Part shown: one piece after another, positions 1 to 11,650 of the stretch
How the letters are laid out: the number at the start of each line of letters is the position of its first letter
Position numbering within the stretch: position 1 is the stretch's first letter
Assembly: GCA_963854835.1 (NCBI GenBank)
Contig: OY978526.1
Location: forward strand, 74,186,418-74,250,417
Direction: 5' to 3'
DNA: 64,000 nt
DNA from: Megamerina dolium
Lineage: Eukaryota > Arthropoda > Insecta > Diptera > Megamerinidae
Notes under the pieces: model-generated
What the model was told of the DNA's origin: nothing
Databases searched by the model: none
What the model saw: only the letters and a program-made list of their open reading frames with translations
Position numbers and translations under genes: made by a program

Positions 1-683
1 GTGTGTGTGTGTTACTGATGTTTATATCGACAAATAATCCCACAGTTGCCCAAGAGTCTCCTCCAGAGGTGTAAAATGTATGACCGGCTCTATTTAATCC
101 TTCCGTCTCGCAAAATTGCACAATTTTTAGTGTTGTTGTAGTATCATATTTTCCCTTTTTGATATAGCAAAACTTACTTAAAGCGAATGACACTTTGATT
201 ATCAGATTTAATGAGCTTTTTGAGGTTTTAAACATTCTCTATTTCCCTGATAATTTAGTACAGTGTTATAATTCTACCGAAAAAATATTAAAGTCGATGA
301 TTAAAAGATTAAATATTAAAGATTAATAAAAGTTGATTATGCTTCACGTTCACTTTTACTTTTTATTCACCGTATTGTAAAATTTACATTCATCCTATAT
401 AAGAATCTCATCATCAACCTCTATAAAGACCCATATTATTCTACAGATTTGTCTTGGATATTGAAAACTCATGTAGTTGTATATGTGATGTCCTAAACCT
501 TGTCATCGATGGCATTGTTTTATATGCCTGCCATATTGTGACTTTATTGTCAACAATATTATTGCGAATTAATATTAACGTTCTGATTGATTCATAGAAA
601 AACAAGAAAAATAAATTTAAATTAAATTATAACAGTAATGCAAGTAAGTACATTATTTTCTACATATATGGTTGTATATATAT
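1..683. other. AT-rich spacer, no gene seen
   Basis: The stretch opens with a short (GT)n run at 1-12. The rest is AT-rich sequence without a credible reading frame or recognisable element. Confidence 0.5.
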
Positions 684-1267
684 ACATTAAGGTGGTTCAA
701 GATTTTTAAACAGGCTGTCTAAGTTAAAATTTAATTAAAAAATTTTTGCCAAGGAAGCAAAATAGCACACTCTGAGAGAAAAAAAATAATACAAATTGCA
801 TCGCATAGAGCTTGAATTTAACAAACCAGAGCGATTTCGTCGATTATGTATACATAAAACGTGGTTTAAAGCTGATTATCAAATTTCGTATTGAAATAGC
901 TGCTCAGAAATTGCTACTAGACCAATAAAAATCGTATGATGTAGGATGTAATGATGTATGTATGATCAATCACCATTCGGTTTTCTTCCTCAACATTTAT
1001 TCTGATTATACTTATTCCTATCTTCATTCCTTAAGAGGGCTCCCAAACAAAATGAATGCAAAAACATATAAAAATCGACAAATAAACACATAACTGGACA
1101 TGAATCATCTTTAGAACGCCATTAACCATTTTTCACAAATATTTTCACCAAACTTGCTTCATATCTATGAGGCTTAGGGAGCCCCTTCCAAACTTTATTC
1201 AAAATTTTATATTTTTTGCTAAATTCGATTGTTAAGATTTTGATTTACATATGACACACCTTAATGT
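684..1267. repeat. Possible inverted-repeat (MITE-like) element
   Basis: An 11-bp sequence ACATTAAGGTG at 684-694 is repeated as its exact complement at 1257-1267, about 580 bp apart, with no coding potential between. The arms are short, so chance is not excluded. A related left end (ACATTAGGGTGG) occurs near 53471, which supports a dispersed family. Confidence 0.35.
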
Positions 1268-2040
1268 ACATACATAATTGTTAGTATTGCTATTGGATGC
1301 TGATCATTCATTTTTAAATAGACATATCGTGTAAATATTTTTTTACTTGATATTACCTGAGTATGTACAATCCAGATGCAACAATTCAACTGCATTTGCT
1401 TCACTCTATTTTAAAATGTATACAATAATACGAGTATATCAGCACTATCTTTACAGTGAACATTTAAGTTATTCAGTTATGTAATCCATCATGTAGTGAC
1501 ATTGGTATGAATGAGCGGACAGATCCGTTGTAAACAATCCGTTGTCAATGATGGAATGTCAATTATTTCAAACAGTTAAGTTATCAATTTTGATATCAAT
1601 CGATTATATTTGTCGTAGTTATAATACCAGTTTATAGTATTTGTCACATATAAAATACATAAATACACTTTTTTTTTTAAATTCATTTTATGGTAGTAGC
1701 CTTTTTCTTACTATATCCGTTGCGATGCAAAATGTCAATGAAGTCAAGTACGTAAACTAGAAGGTTTCTTTATTTTATTATACAATATGTGAGACAAATC
1801 TTAACCTGATCTCAACATGGTCGTTTTTCAGCATTATCATCATAACAGCGTACTTGTGTGCTTTTATATAAATATTTTTTTTTTGCATATTTTTACAATT
1901 TATTATTATTTAGCTTCAGTCTATTTTCAGGGCCTTCCTATATTAAATGATATAAACGTTTATGCATAATATTTATAATCGTTTAGATAGAAGAGAGAAC
2001 AAATAGTTTCAACGCATTTGCATTGCTATCAATTACCTCA
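1268..2040. other. AT-rich spacer, nothing recognised
   Basis: No gene, RNA or repeat was recognised here. Short reading frames lack similarity to anything I know. Confidence 0.5.
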
Positions 2041-2044
2041 TAAA

Positions 2045-2115
2045 TCTAGAGCTAACGCCAAGAAGGTATTGTATTCTCTGTTCGATGGTGGAAGGCCAAA
2101 TTACTGGAAATTCTG
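2045..2115 (+). pseudogene. Possible tiny relic of RTE-like retrotransposon C-terminus
   Basis: The translated segment around AKKVLYS...GGRPNYWK resembles the end of the retrotransposon copy at 37426-38101 (AKKVLYSEPAG) and the GR-rich, RWK-containing tail of that family. The match is about 20 residues and degenerate, so it may be fortuitous. Confidence 0.2.
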
Positions 2116-4260
2116 TCAACGTTTGGCATTTTCAACAGACACTAAGGGACACAAAAACAGAGATGATTGCCGAAATGCTATGCCTATTTTCGTTTTTAGT
2201 GGTCACTGTTACCGAAGCTAATTTCTTTTCTATTGCTCTGGTAACACTAATTATATTTTGCAATTATTGCCCTAATCAAATAATTTAAGGTTAAATTTTA
2301 ATTACTTAATTTGGTTCACATTTCATATAATTTCTAATTGAATTTGATGCATTTGGTAATTTTTCTATGAATAAATTCATTGAATTTGATTATTACTTAA
2401 TTAACGCAATTTTCTTAATGCGTTTTATTTTTGAATCCCATTGAATAGTTTTGATTTTTCTTGCAATTATCGCTACCAGCTTCATGCCAGATTAACGCAT
2501 GCGCATTAGCTAGTGTCATATTGTATGTTGTTAGGTTGCGTTGGTGTTATGACGGTATATTGAAATATATAAACATTTTTTTATTTCTTAATTTCCCCCA
2601 AAAAATCATCAAAATTATGTATCATATTTGTTACCAGTAGCTATTAATGCGAAATAAATCATCACTAACTAAATCGATGGTATATTAACGTGCTTGTAAT
2701 TTGACTACGTGCATTCAACTATTGACATAGAAACTGTATAGTATTAGCTCAACAACGCATTATTTTTAATTTATGATGTGGTTAAATCGCTACGGTTATT
2801 AATATTGCTGTTAGAGATATTCGTGATATTTGTGTTGTATTATTATTTTTAATATTCATCATCTTCGCCATCTTTTTTTCTCCTTTGAATGGTTAACAAT
2901 GAATGACAGTGATTTTGTTAATAAAATTTTTTCTTTTTTATTTATTATTTGTCTTCTTTCTTTTTTATTAGTTATTCATTTATACATAGCTTTATACACC
3001 TTGCCACTTTGGCTAAGCTCGTTCGTCTATCATTGATAATTAAATTGTTTAGAGAAATATCAATTCAAAACGTGATAAATCGATTTCGCAAAATTGCCAG
3101 TAAATCATGAATACGTTTAACACCATGTTAAGGGACAGTTTTATATTCGAAACTATTATATAGTCATAATTTATATTAAATTACTAATAATTTATATTAA
3201 ATTTATAATATTTATGGATGGGCAAGCTGGAAATATTTGAAATTATCATGTTTTGTTGAGATATATTGGAATTATTACTAATATTTTTGCGCATTAGTAG
3301 TGCAATTTAATTTTCTTCCAATATTGGAGACTGCTACCAACTATGCCATAGGCAATTATCGTAAGTGTGGGTGAAGCATACTTTTTTTTAGAGATTTTAA
3401 TCGAGTGTGAATACTTTTTGTGTTTAAACATATGAAATTTAGTTATTTTAGTGCGAAAATTAATTCTCTACACGAAATATTAATTTAAGTTTTTAAAGTA
3501 TTTTCTACAATTTATACTATAGATATAATTTAACAACTAAATATTTTATTTTGTTATGAAAAAAATGTTTTTTTTTTTAATTTTTCAACATATAATTCTA
3601 ATAGATTTTATTCGAGAGAATAAATATACCGAAATACCGAAAAAGGCCAAATTGCAAAATTGAAGTTGTCTGGTTTTGCTTAGTTACTTCTCATATTCGT
3701 ATGTATGTGTGTTGTTTGTTTGTTTTATGAGTAAAAGTGATGTGTTTGATATGAATTTTGATTGAAACCTTGAAATACCACCATTTTTTTTTGCTTTTTA
3801 TTAAACTATCATTGATTTTTGACGAAAAGCCTCAGCCTCTCTAACAAAAATATGTTCTTGAATGTGTTTTTCATACTATAAGAAAATATAAAGCTATCAG
3901 ACTAAAATTTATAATATAAAGTTAAACTGATGCGAGAAAAGACATATTAGGAAATTAATGAGGGCGGATGAATATCACGCCTACTTGCCATACAAGTTAT
4001 ATGCTTCTATATGTATGCTTTCACACTTTGCGAACGTAAGTATAAAGTTATTAAGCTGAAACTTGGTAGTCACGATTATATTTTCTAATACTGAATTTAG
4101 CTTTCCCAATCCGATAATTTTTCCCCAGCCAATAATTGACTGGAAATGATAATAAACCGCAACAGTTTAAGTTCGCAGTTATTTTTGAAGTAAACTACGT
4201 CTCAAGCCAACAGTTATGCGAATGACATTACAAAATTTATATTGTAAATGTAAATTTTAT
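2116..4260. other. AT-rich spacer, nothing recognised
   Basis: About 2.1 kb of AT-rich sequence without an open reading frame of interest, tRNA-like fold or clear repeat. Confidence 0.5.
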
Positions 4261-4263
4261 GAA

Positions 4264-4332
4264 AACAACAACAACAACAACAACAAGAACAACAAAACCA
4301 ACAACAACAACAACAACAACAAAACCAACAAC
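4264..4332. repeat. Interrupted (AAC)n microsatellite
   Basis: A run of AAC triplets with a few AAG and ACC interruptions. A Cys-rich reading frame on the - strand across it is a low-complexity artefact. Confidence 0.9.
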
Positions 4333-5740
4333 AACTATAACAATAACAAACACAATTATTGTGTTTCATTAAAGTGAGTGTATGTGTGAGTTTTTGTATT
4401 GCAAAGCAAAGCAAAGCATTGGTGCCAGAGAAATGAATTAGATGAATCAAAGTAAAAGAAAATTGTATTTTACTACTATGTAAATGAGGTAATATTCAAC
4501 TGAGACATTGACGATTAAAGTTGCAACTTGACATCGGCACCGTCACATGGTGACCCATAGCAACAGCGCAAAACATGAGTGGTTGGTAGAGAGTAAAAGA
4601 TGAAAAGTAAACGTTTTAAAATTAAGTCAAGTTCGTTTTTTGGCGCTTATGAGTTTGTTGTGAGCAAACGGCAATGTAACTATTAGATATAAACACTTTG
4701 AGGTGCGCATTACCAAATGGCTTTTACTAGTATACGTTATGTATGTATGTAGGCATGTATCATATTATTGTGGTGCTCATAAACACATTCATACTTAGTA
4801 TGTATACTCTTATACAAACATATTAAATGCAATTTGTGGTAACCTAAATTTAAAATTGCAATCTTTTCATTTATTACTTATAATTATTGTTATTATCATT
4901 AGTTTAGTGCAATATTTATGTATGCAAACTTGGGAGCAACTATACAACCATACGTATACATATGCCTATATTTTTCTTCTAATATACGAGTAGTTACTTG
5001 TAATATTTAGTTTTCTTATAAGTTATGTATTATATTGTATATATATTTGCTTTCATTTATATACATATATACATACATATATATACACTATTTATGTCTT
5101 TTATATGTATTCATTACAATGAATATGTGTGTATTTCATTTATTGAAGCTGAATAGTGAGACACTATTATTATTAGTTACTATTGTTATATAGTCTCATA
5201 GTATTTTGAAATACCAACTAGTGAAATACATAACTTTGAAAAAGTGGAAGAAGAAATTAATATATATAATAAATGAGTAACGTTTAAAATAAATGAGATA
5301 ATACTATCTATATCATATAATCGTTCAAATAAATCATATAAGATATTTAGCTACTATCCAGATTATACAGACGATATACGGTTTATTATAAATGAGTTTG
5401 GTTTTGGGATAAAACGTATAAGTATATTAATTTATAACAAAATAATATATATAAGACAGTGTGCCAAAGCTATTAAAATGTTACAATAAGTGGATTTTTG
5501 AAAAGTCAAGGTTTTAGAACAGTTTACATGTTAAAAATGCATTTCATGTACTAGGAAAGGTTTTAGCAATTTTCCATGTAGACATGCGTGAAGAATAAAC
5601 AAATTCTATCTCAGCACCATCTAACGCAGGTATGGGAGCAAAATGAACATTAATTAACTAATTTTCTACTTTAAAACTTCAGGTGAAATCTAAAGTAAGC
5701 TTTTAGAACAGTATAGGCATTTCAAAAGGGATTCCATATA
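4333..5740. other. AT-rich spacer with TATG/TA-rich simple sequence
   Basis: Spacer with several short TATG/TACA runs around 4740 and 5040-5090. No gene or defined mobile element was seen. Confidence 0.5.
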
Positions 5741-5742
5741 TA

Positions 5743-6562
5743 AGGTGTAGTAAAAAGAAATCCATTATTTTTCCAGTAGATGGCTTTAGTAATCTGTATC
5801 TCGCGTTGTATAAGTGCGATCGGGTTATGCTTATATACCGAATTTCCATTTGCGAATCGCTACTGAATCGCAACAAAATCGATCCATTCCTGAAGCGGAT
5901 GGTTGCTGGTGATGAAAAGTGGGTCACTTACGACAACGTCAACTGAAAACGGTCGTGGTCGAATCGCGGTGAGCCAGCACATACGGTGGCCAAGCCAGGA
6001 TTGACGGTCAGGAAAGTTTTGCTATCTGTTTGGTGGGATTGGCAGGTAATCATCTACTATGAGCCGCTCCCCTACGGCCAAACTCTTAATTCGGACCTGT
6101 ACTGTCAAAAATTGGACCGTCTGAAGGAAGCAATCGTCCAGAAGCGGCCAGCTATGGCCAATAGGAGAGGAATTGTGTTCCATAAGGACAACGCCAGGCC
6201 ACACACATCGATAGTGACTCGCCAGAAGCTCCGGAAGTTTGGTTGGGAGGTTCTTATGCATCCGCCTTATAGTCCGGACCTGGCACCAAGTGATTACTAC
6301 CAAGTGATTGTTCCTGTCTATGGCGCATGATTTTGCTAGTGAAAAATTCTCCTCAAAAGAAGCTTGTGAAAATCGACTATCCCAATTTTTTGCCTATAGC
6401 GACGACGGTTTCCATGAGAGTGGCATTATGAAATTACCTTCAAAATGGCAACAAGCTATCGAACAAAACAGTGCATATTTGATCTAAATCGGATCATTCT
6501 AACTATGCTAAATAAAACCTTTAATTTAATGCAAACATAATGGATTTCTTTTTACTACACCT
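5743..6562 (+). mobile_element. Internally deleted mariner element with intact terminal inverted repeats
   Basis: The left end AGGTGTAGTAAAAAGAAATC, continuing CATTAT, is matched by its complement at 6537-6562, giving perfect inverted repeats of about 26 bp. TA dinucleotides flank both ends (5741-5742 and 6563-6564), the usual mariner target duplication. The copy is 820 bp, against about 1.3 kb for complete mariners. The missing part is the transposase N-terminal region with its DNA-binding helices. It cannot make a full enzyme but keeps both termini, so in principle it could be mobilised by an active relative. Confidence 0.9.
5848..6487 (+). pseudogene. Mariner transposase catalytic domain, disabled
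   Basis: The translation carries the mariner DDD catalytic signature: the first Asp in GDEKWVTYDN, the second in HKDNARPH and the third in YSPDLAPSDY. There are 34 residues between the second and third, so this is DD34D mariner. The family cuts and pastes DNA at TA sites. The frame has a TGA at 5944-5946. A 10-bp direct duplication (CCAAGTGATT) near 6290-6308 shifts the frame just after the third Asp. The C-terminal part continues in another frame to a stop at 6485-6487. The N-terminal helix-turn-helix region is absent. The sequence is close to insect mariners with a VAKPGLT...VLL motif; I did not assign a subfamily. Confidence 0.9.
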
Positions 6563-6739
6563 TATATCAAACAATTGTCAGGTTTTGGATTGGTTACTTG
6601 GATATAAAAGTATAATAATATCATTGCCGATTTGGAGCCTACTGAAGGATTTGCGAGTCCTGTGAAAACTTATTGCTCAGAAAAAAGAAATTAAAAGTCA
6701 ACATATTTTTCATCCGATTTTTTCCATTCTCAAGTTTCT

Positions 6740-7395
6740 CTATTCATTAGTAAATATGTTTGTAGGCAAGTGCTAAGTACCTGCTTGATAGTTTTATATT
6801 TTAGAGCTCAAAGTGAGAAAACACACTTAGGGAAATATGCTTTAGTAAATTTTTAGCCGTATCAATTAGTTACTCAATATAATTGTGTGTACTAAGTTTC
6901 AGCTTGGGACCTTCATATTTTTGAGCGTAAAGTGTGAAAACATTCATACGAAACTTATTTTGGTACAGGGGGTAGGCGTGGGTTTCATCTGATTTAGTTA
7001 ATATAATTGTGTGTACCGAATTGCAACTTGATATCTTTATATTTTTGTGCGCAAAGTAAGAAAAAATGTATACGAAAGTGAAAGTTTGTATGGGATGTAT
7101 GCATGGGTTTCATCCGATTCGACCAATTTTTGGTCATATACATATATTATTTAGTAAATATATGTACAAAATTTCATCATCATAGACTTACGTTTGCGTG
7201 CTCCATGTGTAAAAATTTACATTAGGAAAACATATTTTTGTATGGCAGGTGGACTTGATATTTATACGGACATACGAACAGAAAGACAGACAGACATAAA
7301 TACTTTGGTAAATCAACTCGGATGATTATTTAATTCAATAATCTATATTAGTATGTACTATTTTAAAAATGCCACCTCTCCTTAGAGGTGTTACA
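6740..7395. repeat. Dispersed repeat B, built of ~124-bp tandem units
   Basis: Anchor AATATAATTGTGTGTAC occurs at 6876 and 7000, a 124-bp step. Each unit carries 'TTTATATTTTTG..CGcAAAGT' and 'GTATGGGA..GGCGTGGGTTTCATC'-like segments, and a more diverged unit lies upstream. Related sequence recurs at 43005-43790 and 56380-56750. The right edge (AGAGGTGTTACAAA) is also shared with the 43-kb copy. The element class is unknown. Confidence 0.65.
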
Positions 7396-7429
7396 AAGCA
7401 CAAACACCCTTTTGAGAACTTGGAGTACG

Positions 7430-7565
7430 AATACCAAATCCAATCGATTTCAAATGACAGAACTATCACTTTTCAGCATCACTTTTTCTCAGGTTTGCCA
7501 TAGAGCTCTGCTTTAAGCTGTTCTTATGGAAAATTGCCAATTGTATGCCGTTCATAGGAGATCGT
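7430..7565 (-). mobile_element. SINE fragment (middle part only)
   Basis: The stretch from about 7476 (AGCATCACTTTTTCTCAG) to the ATTGCCAATTG at about 7536 aligns by eye with the middle of the tRNA-derived SINE family at 19218-19526. Both the tRNA head and the 3' tail are missing or unrecognisable. It is the most degraded of the seven copies. Confidence 0.6.
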
Positions 7566-7622
7566 TTGAGGTAATGAAAAACATTTGTTTAAAGAATATG
7601 AAATCACTATTTTTTAGTGGAG

Positions 7623-7810
7623 TGGAACCCGCAAGGGAGCAGAGGCCGCGGACGACCAAGAAATACCTGGAGACGATCAATACTGGGTGAGCTAGCTGCT
7701 GCCGGCATTACATGGGAAGGCGCTAGATCAACTGCCCAAAACCGTGTGCGATAGCGAAGCCTTGTGGAGCTCCAATTAGGAGTTTAAAGGAGAAAAAAAA
7801 ATTTTTTTTT
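7623..7810 (+). pseudogene. 3' end of a non-LTR retrotransposon (reverse transcriptase C-terminus)
   Basis: One frame reads GSRGRGRPRNTWRRS followed by AAGITWEGARSTAQNRVR, then a stop (7752-7754) and RSLVELQLGV with a natural-looking stop at 7785-7787. The pattern GRGRP-NTWRR...W..A...AQNR..WR is the typical C-terminal tail of CR1/L2/RTE-type LINE polyproteins. An A-rich tract follows at once (7793-7801). This is therefore the 3' end of a 5'-truncated insertion. Its sequence differs from the RTE-like family at 24.4, 34.4 and 37.4 kb. Confidence 0.75.
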
Positions 7811-8040
7811 AAAATATTATTTGTAATGATTACGATCTCTGAAATATGAAAATTTTACCTCGATCGTCGTAGTTATAGAGATATACAAGTTTCAATTTTA
7901 TCGTAAGCGACCCAAAGAAAACAAAAAACGTAAGCGTCATAGAAGTCAGCAGTGAAACTACATAAAAGTGTATTTGAACAGCTAAAGAACTAGCAATAAA
8001 GACAAGAGAATTAGGAGTTCATAATTAACTGCAAAATATG

Positions 8041-8455
8041 CGAGCCGCCCGTCCATGCATCCGTCTGTCTGTCACTTGGCTGGTTCGCAGGATAACTTGA
8101 GCAATAATTAAGCTATTTTGGCGAAGTTTGGCATGAGTAATCTATGATTCAAGGATACGGATGGAATTGATAGCGGGCATAATCAGTCAATTACCCACAT
8201 GGAGCAATCAAAATCGTTAAACTCGTAATATTTAAATTGTTTAACTTGCTATAACTCACTAAATACACCATCTATGACAACAATATTTGGCACGTCGAGT
8301 TATGTTTTACTGCTAGACAATTTTGCCAGAAATGGGCAAGCCACTCCTACTGTTTATAGTAGCTCCCATATAAAACCGCCAAATTCACTATTTTTGCCTA
8401 TAAATTAAGTTAAATGAAGTTAAAGATGAGTCTATAACTTGTATGTTACGGGTTT
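8041..8455 (-). repeat. Dispersed repeat C, diverged reverse copy
   Basis: Read on the - strand it carries the stretch 'GCGAACCAGCCA...GTGACAGACAGACGGA' and 'GTATGGGAGC...AGTAGGAGTGGC' seen in the copies at 13608-14993 and 57344-58887. Only the 3' portion of the family is present. Confidence 0.65.
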
Positions 8456-10370
8456 TAGATTACATTTAAAATTTCACAAAAAAAAAAAAAAACATTTTCT
8501 CCTCTAAAATTTATTTTTTGTCTCTTACGTTATTTTTGCGGTTACCATTCGATATGTATAACTATGAGTGGCACTTATTATCGTATTATCTTTTAACAAA
8601 TTGCAATATTGTGTTATAAGATAATACTTTAGCAAATAAATATAATATTTTAAATAAATATTTTATGTTAAATTATACATATAGCTACTAGATTTGTATT
8701 CACATTTATATGTATCCCTTAGGCAATACAAGTACATATGTATCTACATGTATAATAAAGATCTATGTATGTAGGTACTAAAAAATAATTTTAATTAATT
8801 AAAGGTTTAATGACATCTTGATGCAAAACAAAAAACAAAAAAATACAAAATAAACAAAATATAAATTAACAATGAAAGTGATTTCAACCATAAAATTCAA
8901 CAACGTATCACCAATTCGTAATTGAGAATTACATAGATAGAGAGGATGAGGTGAACAGCAATATACCATTGCTTAAAGGCGGAACGCATTCATATGGAAA
9001 TATAAATATATTTAGCTATTTCTGCATAAGACTATAACGCACTAGCTAACCGCATATGTTTGTATATTCATAAGTACATAACTATATGGCATAAGTATAT
9101 AAGTACGTGTACTTGCATGTATGAAAGTGTATATACATAAGTAAGTATCTTAATTATATGTAATATTTAATGCTCATAGCCATGCTCATGAACTCGATGT
9201 CATAAATCATGTTAAGAAAGGTAAGAAAGTATGTATCGTATATAAAGTATATAAGTATTCTTGTCGACGCCTCAGTGCATTAAATGAATTGTGGTATGAA
9301 TATTAGAATTTGCAATTTTGTCTAATACATTTTGGTTTGAACTTTTGTGGCTAGTCGTTTGGAAAAATTATATATTCTCTATTGAATTAAAGGCGGTTCT
9401 TGCGTACATCTTTTAACACTTTCATTACAGTTAACGGTATTGAAATTTCAGTTTTGGGTCAGTGATAATGTAGGTGGAAATTGTACAAAAAAAATATATA
9501 AATGAAAAATACACAAAAACCAATTTAAATGCTTATTAAAAAATATATTCTCGAGAAAAACACTACATATACATCTAAGCATTATCATCGTTTATTATTC
9601 TTATAATTGATATTTCTGAGAATGAATGAGTTCTCATAAAATAATATTTTACACAATTCATATGAAATCAGGAAATGCACAACCACGCCCATTTCTTTCA
9701 GATTTTGTTTTACTATAACTGTGCAATCAAGTACCTATTTATACTACAATTTCACACTAATAATCATCTAATCAACTGATATTAGCATATTAGTACTGTG
9801 CAATCAGATAAATATCTTAATATGTAGGTACTTGTTAGCACAGTGAATCTACAGGAGTACGTTATGGTTACGCACATGTTCAAGCATCATGAATAATTTT
9901 TGTTTGTGTATTTTTTTCAATTTTTATTTATACAAATGGCAAAGTGAAAGTCTTCTTGTTTTTATAACAATTGAAGCAATTATAAGTTTTTCGACTTAAA
10001 TTATTATATTATGTTTATTATTTCTTTATATATATTTTAGACTGGTGCACAAGTACGGCTTTAGATAATCTTCGTATATTTTCAAATACATTACTTCACT
10101 TCATTTGTATGGACTAAATTGAATGAATATATGCATTTTGTCGAATTCGTCTGATCCAAGTTAATTGAAGCAATCCTATACGAATGTGAGTATTCGAATA
10201 TTCGAAATTGAATTGCTTTCAATTTAAAAAAGAGCCACCTAAGAGGATGATATTTGGGGAAAAGTTGAAACAGAATATTATATGGGAGGTACTACCTTCA
10301 TATCACCGCTGTAAGGGCGACTTTTGATTAACTATGGATTAATTTGTCGATTTTGAAGTGATTTCAGGAA
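8456..10370. other. AT-rich spacer, nothing recognised
   Basis: The spacer contains a poly-A run at about 8478-8491 and scattered TATG-rich tracts around 8740 and 9060-9140. No gene or element boundary was found. Confidence 0.5.
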
Positions 10371-10686
10371 CATCGTAGGTTCAACTCCCTGCTGAAGCGT
10401 AAATTTAATATCGAAAAGATTTTTCTTTCGAACGGTACCCACCCACCTGTCGGAAAACAATTGCCAATTCTTCCAACAGTAACAATTTGCCATCGAAAAG
10501 CTTCTAAAAGAACTCTGTGACAAAGTTCTGAAAAAAGTGATGTCACAAGGGTTCGTAACCGGCTAATATAAGTATGTCCCTTCTAATATTGTCAAAAATT
10601 TAACAGCACAACCTTACTGAAAGAGAATCTCGCCCACAAAAGGCCCTTCGGAGCTTATAAGTGCCACATATTTATAATTTTTTTTT
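10371..10686 (+). mobile_element. tRNA-derived SINE, 5' part diverged
   Basis: From the B-box-like GGTTCAACTCC at 10378 the copy follows the family: 'ATTTAATATCGAAAAGATTT', 'TCGAACGGTACCC', 'CTCTGTGACAAAG', 'GATGTCACAAGGGTT', 'AACCGGCTAATATAAGTATG' and the 3' tail 'GTGCCACATATTTATAATTT'. The expected A-box half of the tRNA head upstream is not clear. A four-base duplication is visible at 10440-10447 (CCCACCCA). Two short - strand reading frames across it are artefacts. Confidence 0.85.
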
Positions 10687-10689
10687 CAG

Positions 10690-11440
10690 TATCATTTAGT
10701 AGGCAAGCCTACCTAAGGTGTAAGGTTAGACTAAAAGTATGTTTTTGATGCGATGGAGAATCTTCCTCCACTTGATGTATTCACTAAGGCCATATGCACT
10801 CTGATACATAATGGTCACTAGTACAGGATTCTTCCGGTATTGGATAACTCTGTCACTGACGTGAATTCCTTGTCATTTAGCCAACTCCTCGAAGTCTGTT
10901 GAAGACCAAACTATGTCGGAATATATAATGATATGTTGTTATTTATTTATTTTTATGCTATTAGTGTGTGTCAGGGCGCATGAGCATCGCATTATTAAAG
11001 AAGTGCTCTAAAGGCTGATTTTGTCAGTCCTGAGCTTATTTTTCCACTTGCCTTTGGAGCCATTAAAGCTACAATCTACGGTTGAACTTCTTCAGTCTGT
11101 CTAAAAATCATCCTAGCTTCCTAGCTTCGCTCCTAAGTAGCGATGACTACAGATCACCAGTTGACCTGATAATAGAATATTTACTTCAATAGTGTTCCGT
11201 TAATTGGACACTGCCCAACTTTTGGGGAGGGCGATGAGTCGGCGAACCGCTTCATGTGCCCAGATTTCTACTGAATCAGGTCTTCGTTGTTCGATATCGT
11301 CAGAAATAAAGCACATTTAGAATTGAATGGATTTCAAGTGCACTATAATGGATATATTATGTGTGATTGTTTTGCTTGCTTTGATGTCTGACAAAAAAAA
11401 GTATGTTTAGGAAAAATTTCGATCAGTAGAAATCAATAGG
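10690..11440. other. Spacer with possible old element debris
   Basis: Base composition is less AT-rich than the surroundings between 10740 and 11300, which suggests old transposon or coding debris. I could not recognise a protein family in any frame. Confidence 0.35.
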
Positions 11441-11446
11441 CGTCAT

Positions 11447-11650
11447 TCATATATTTTACCGCTCCAGGGGAACTCTGGTGGTAGTTATAGAATTATTATC
11501 GAGGATCCCCCTCGATACGGAGGGGGATCCTCTGTGAATGCTAGATATAGAGGGTAAATGTGTTGAAGATAAAAAAAAACTACTGCTAGCCATCCTCCAC
11601 CCTAGGTAAGATTGCGGATATTTTAAAGAATATTTCAGTTTTCATACATT
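11447..11650. repeat. Dispersed repeat D with a GC-rich hairpin
   Basis: It carries the family motif 'TTCATATATTTTACCGCTCC..GGGGAACTCTGG', also seen at 29127-29170. It ends with GCGGATATTTTAAAGAATATTT, which recurs in related form at 29580 and 63830. A perfect hairpin lies inside it (separate entry). Confidence 0.5.
11501..11532. repeat. Perfect 12-bp GC-rich hairpin
   Basis: GAGGATCCCCCT at 11501-11512 is followed by an 8-base loop and the exact complement AGGGGGATCCTC at 11521-11532. It stands out in AT-rich DNA. It may be a terminator-like or foldback part of repeat D; its function is unknown. Confidence 0.9.

Noticed and set aside
4214..4450. Cys-rich small protein on the - strand
   Set aside because: It is a translation of the (AAC)n microsatellite.
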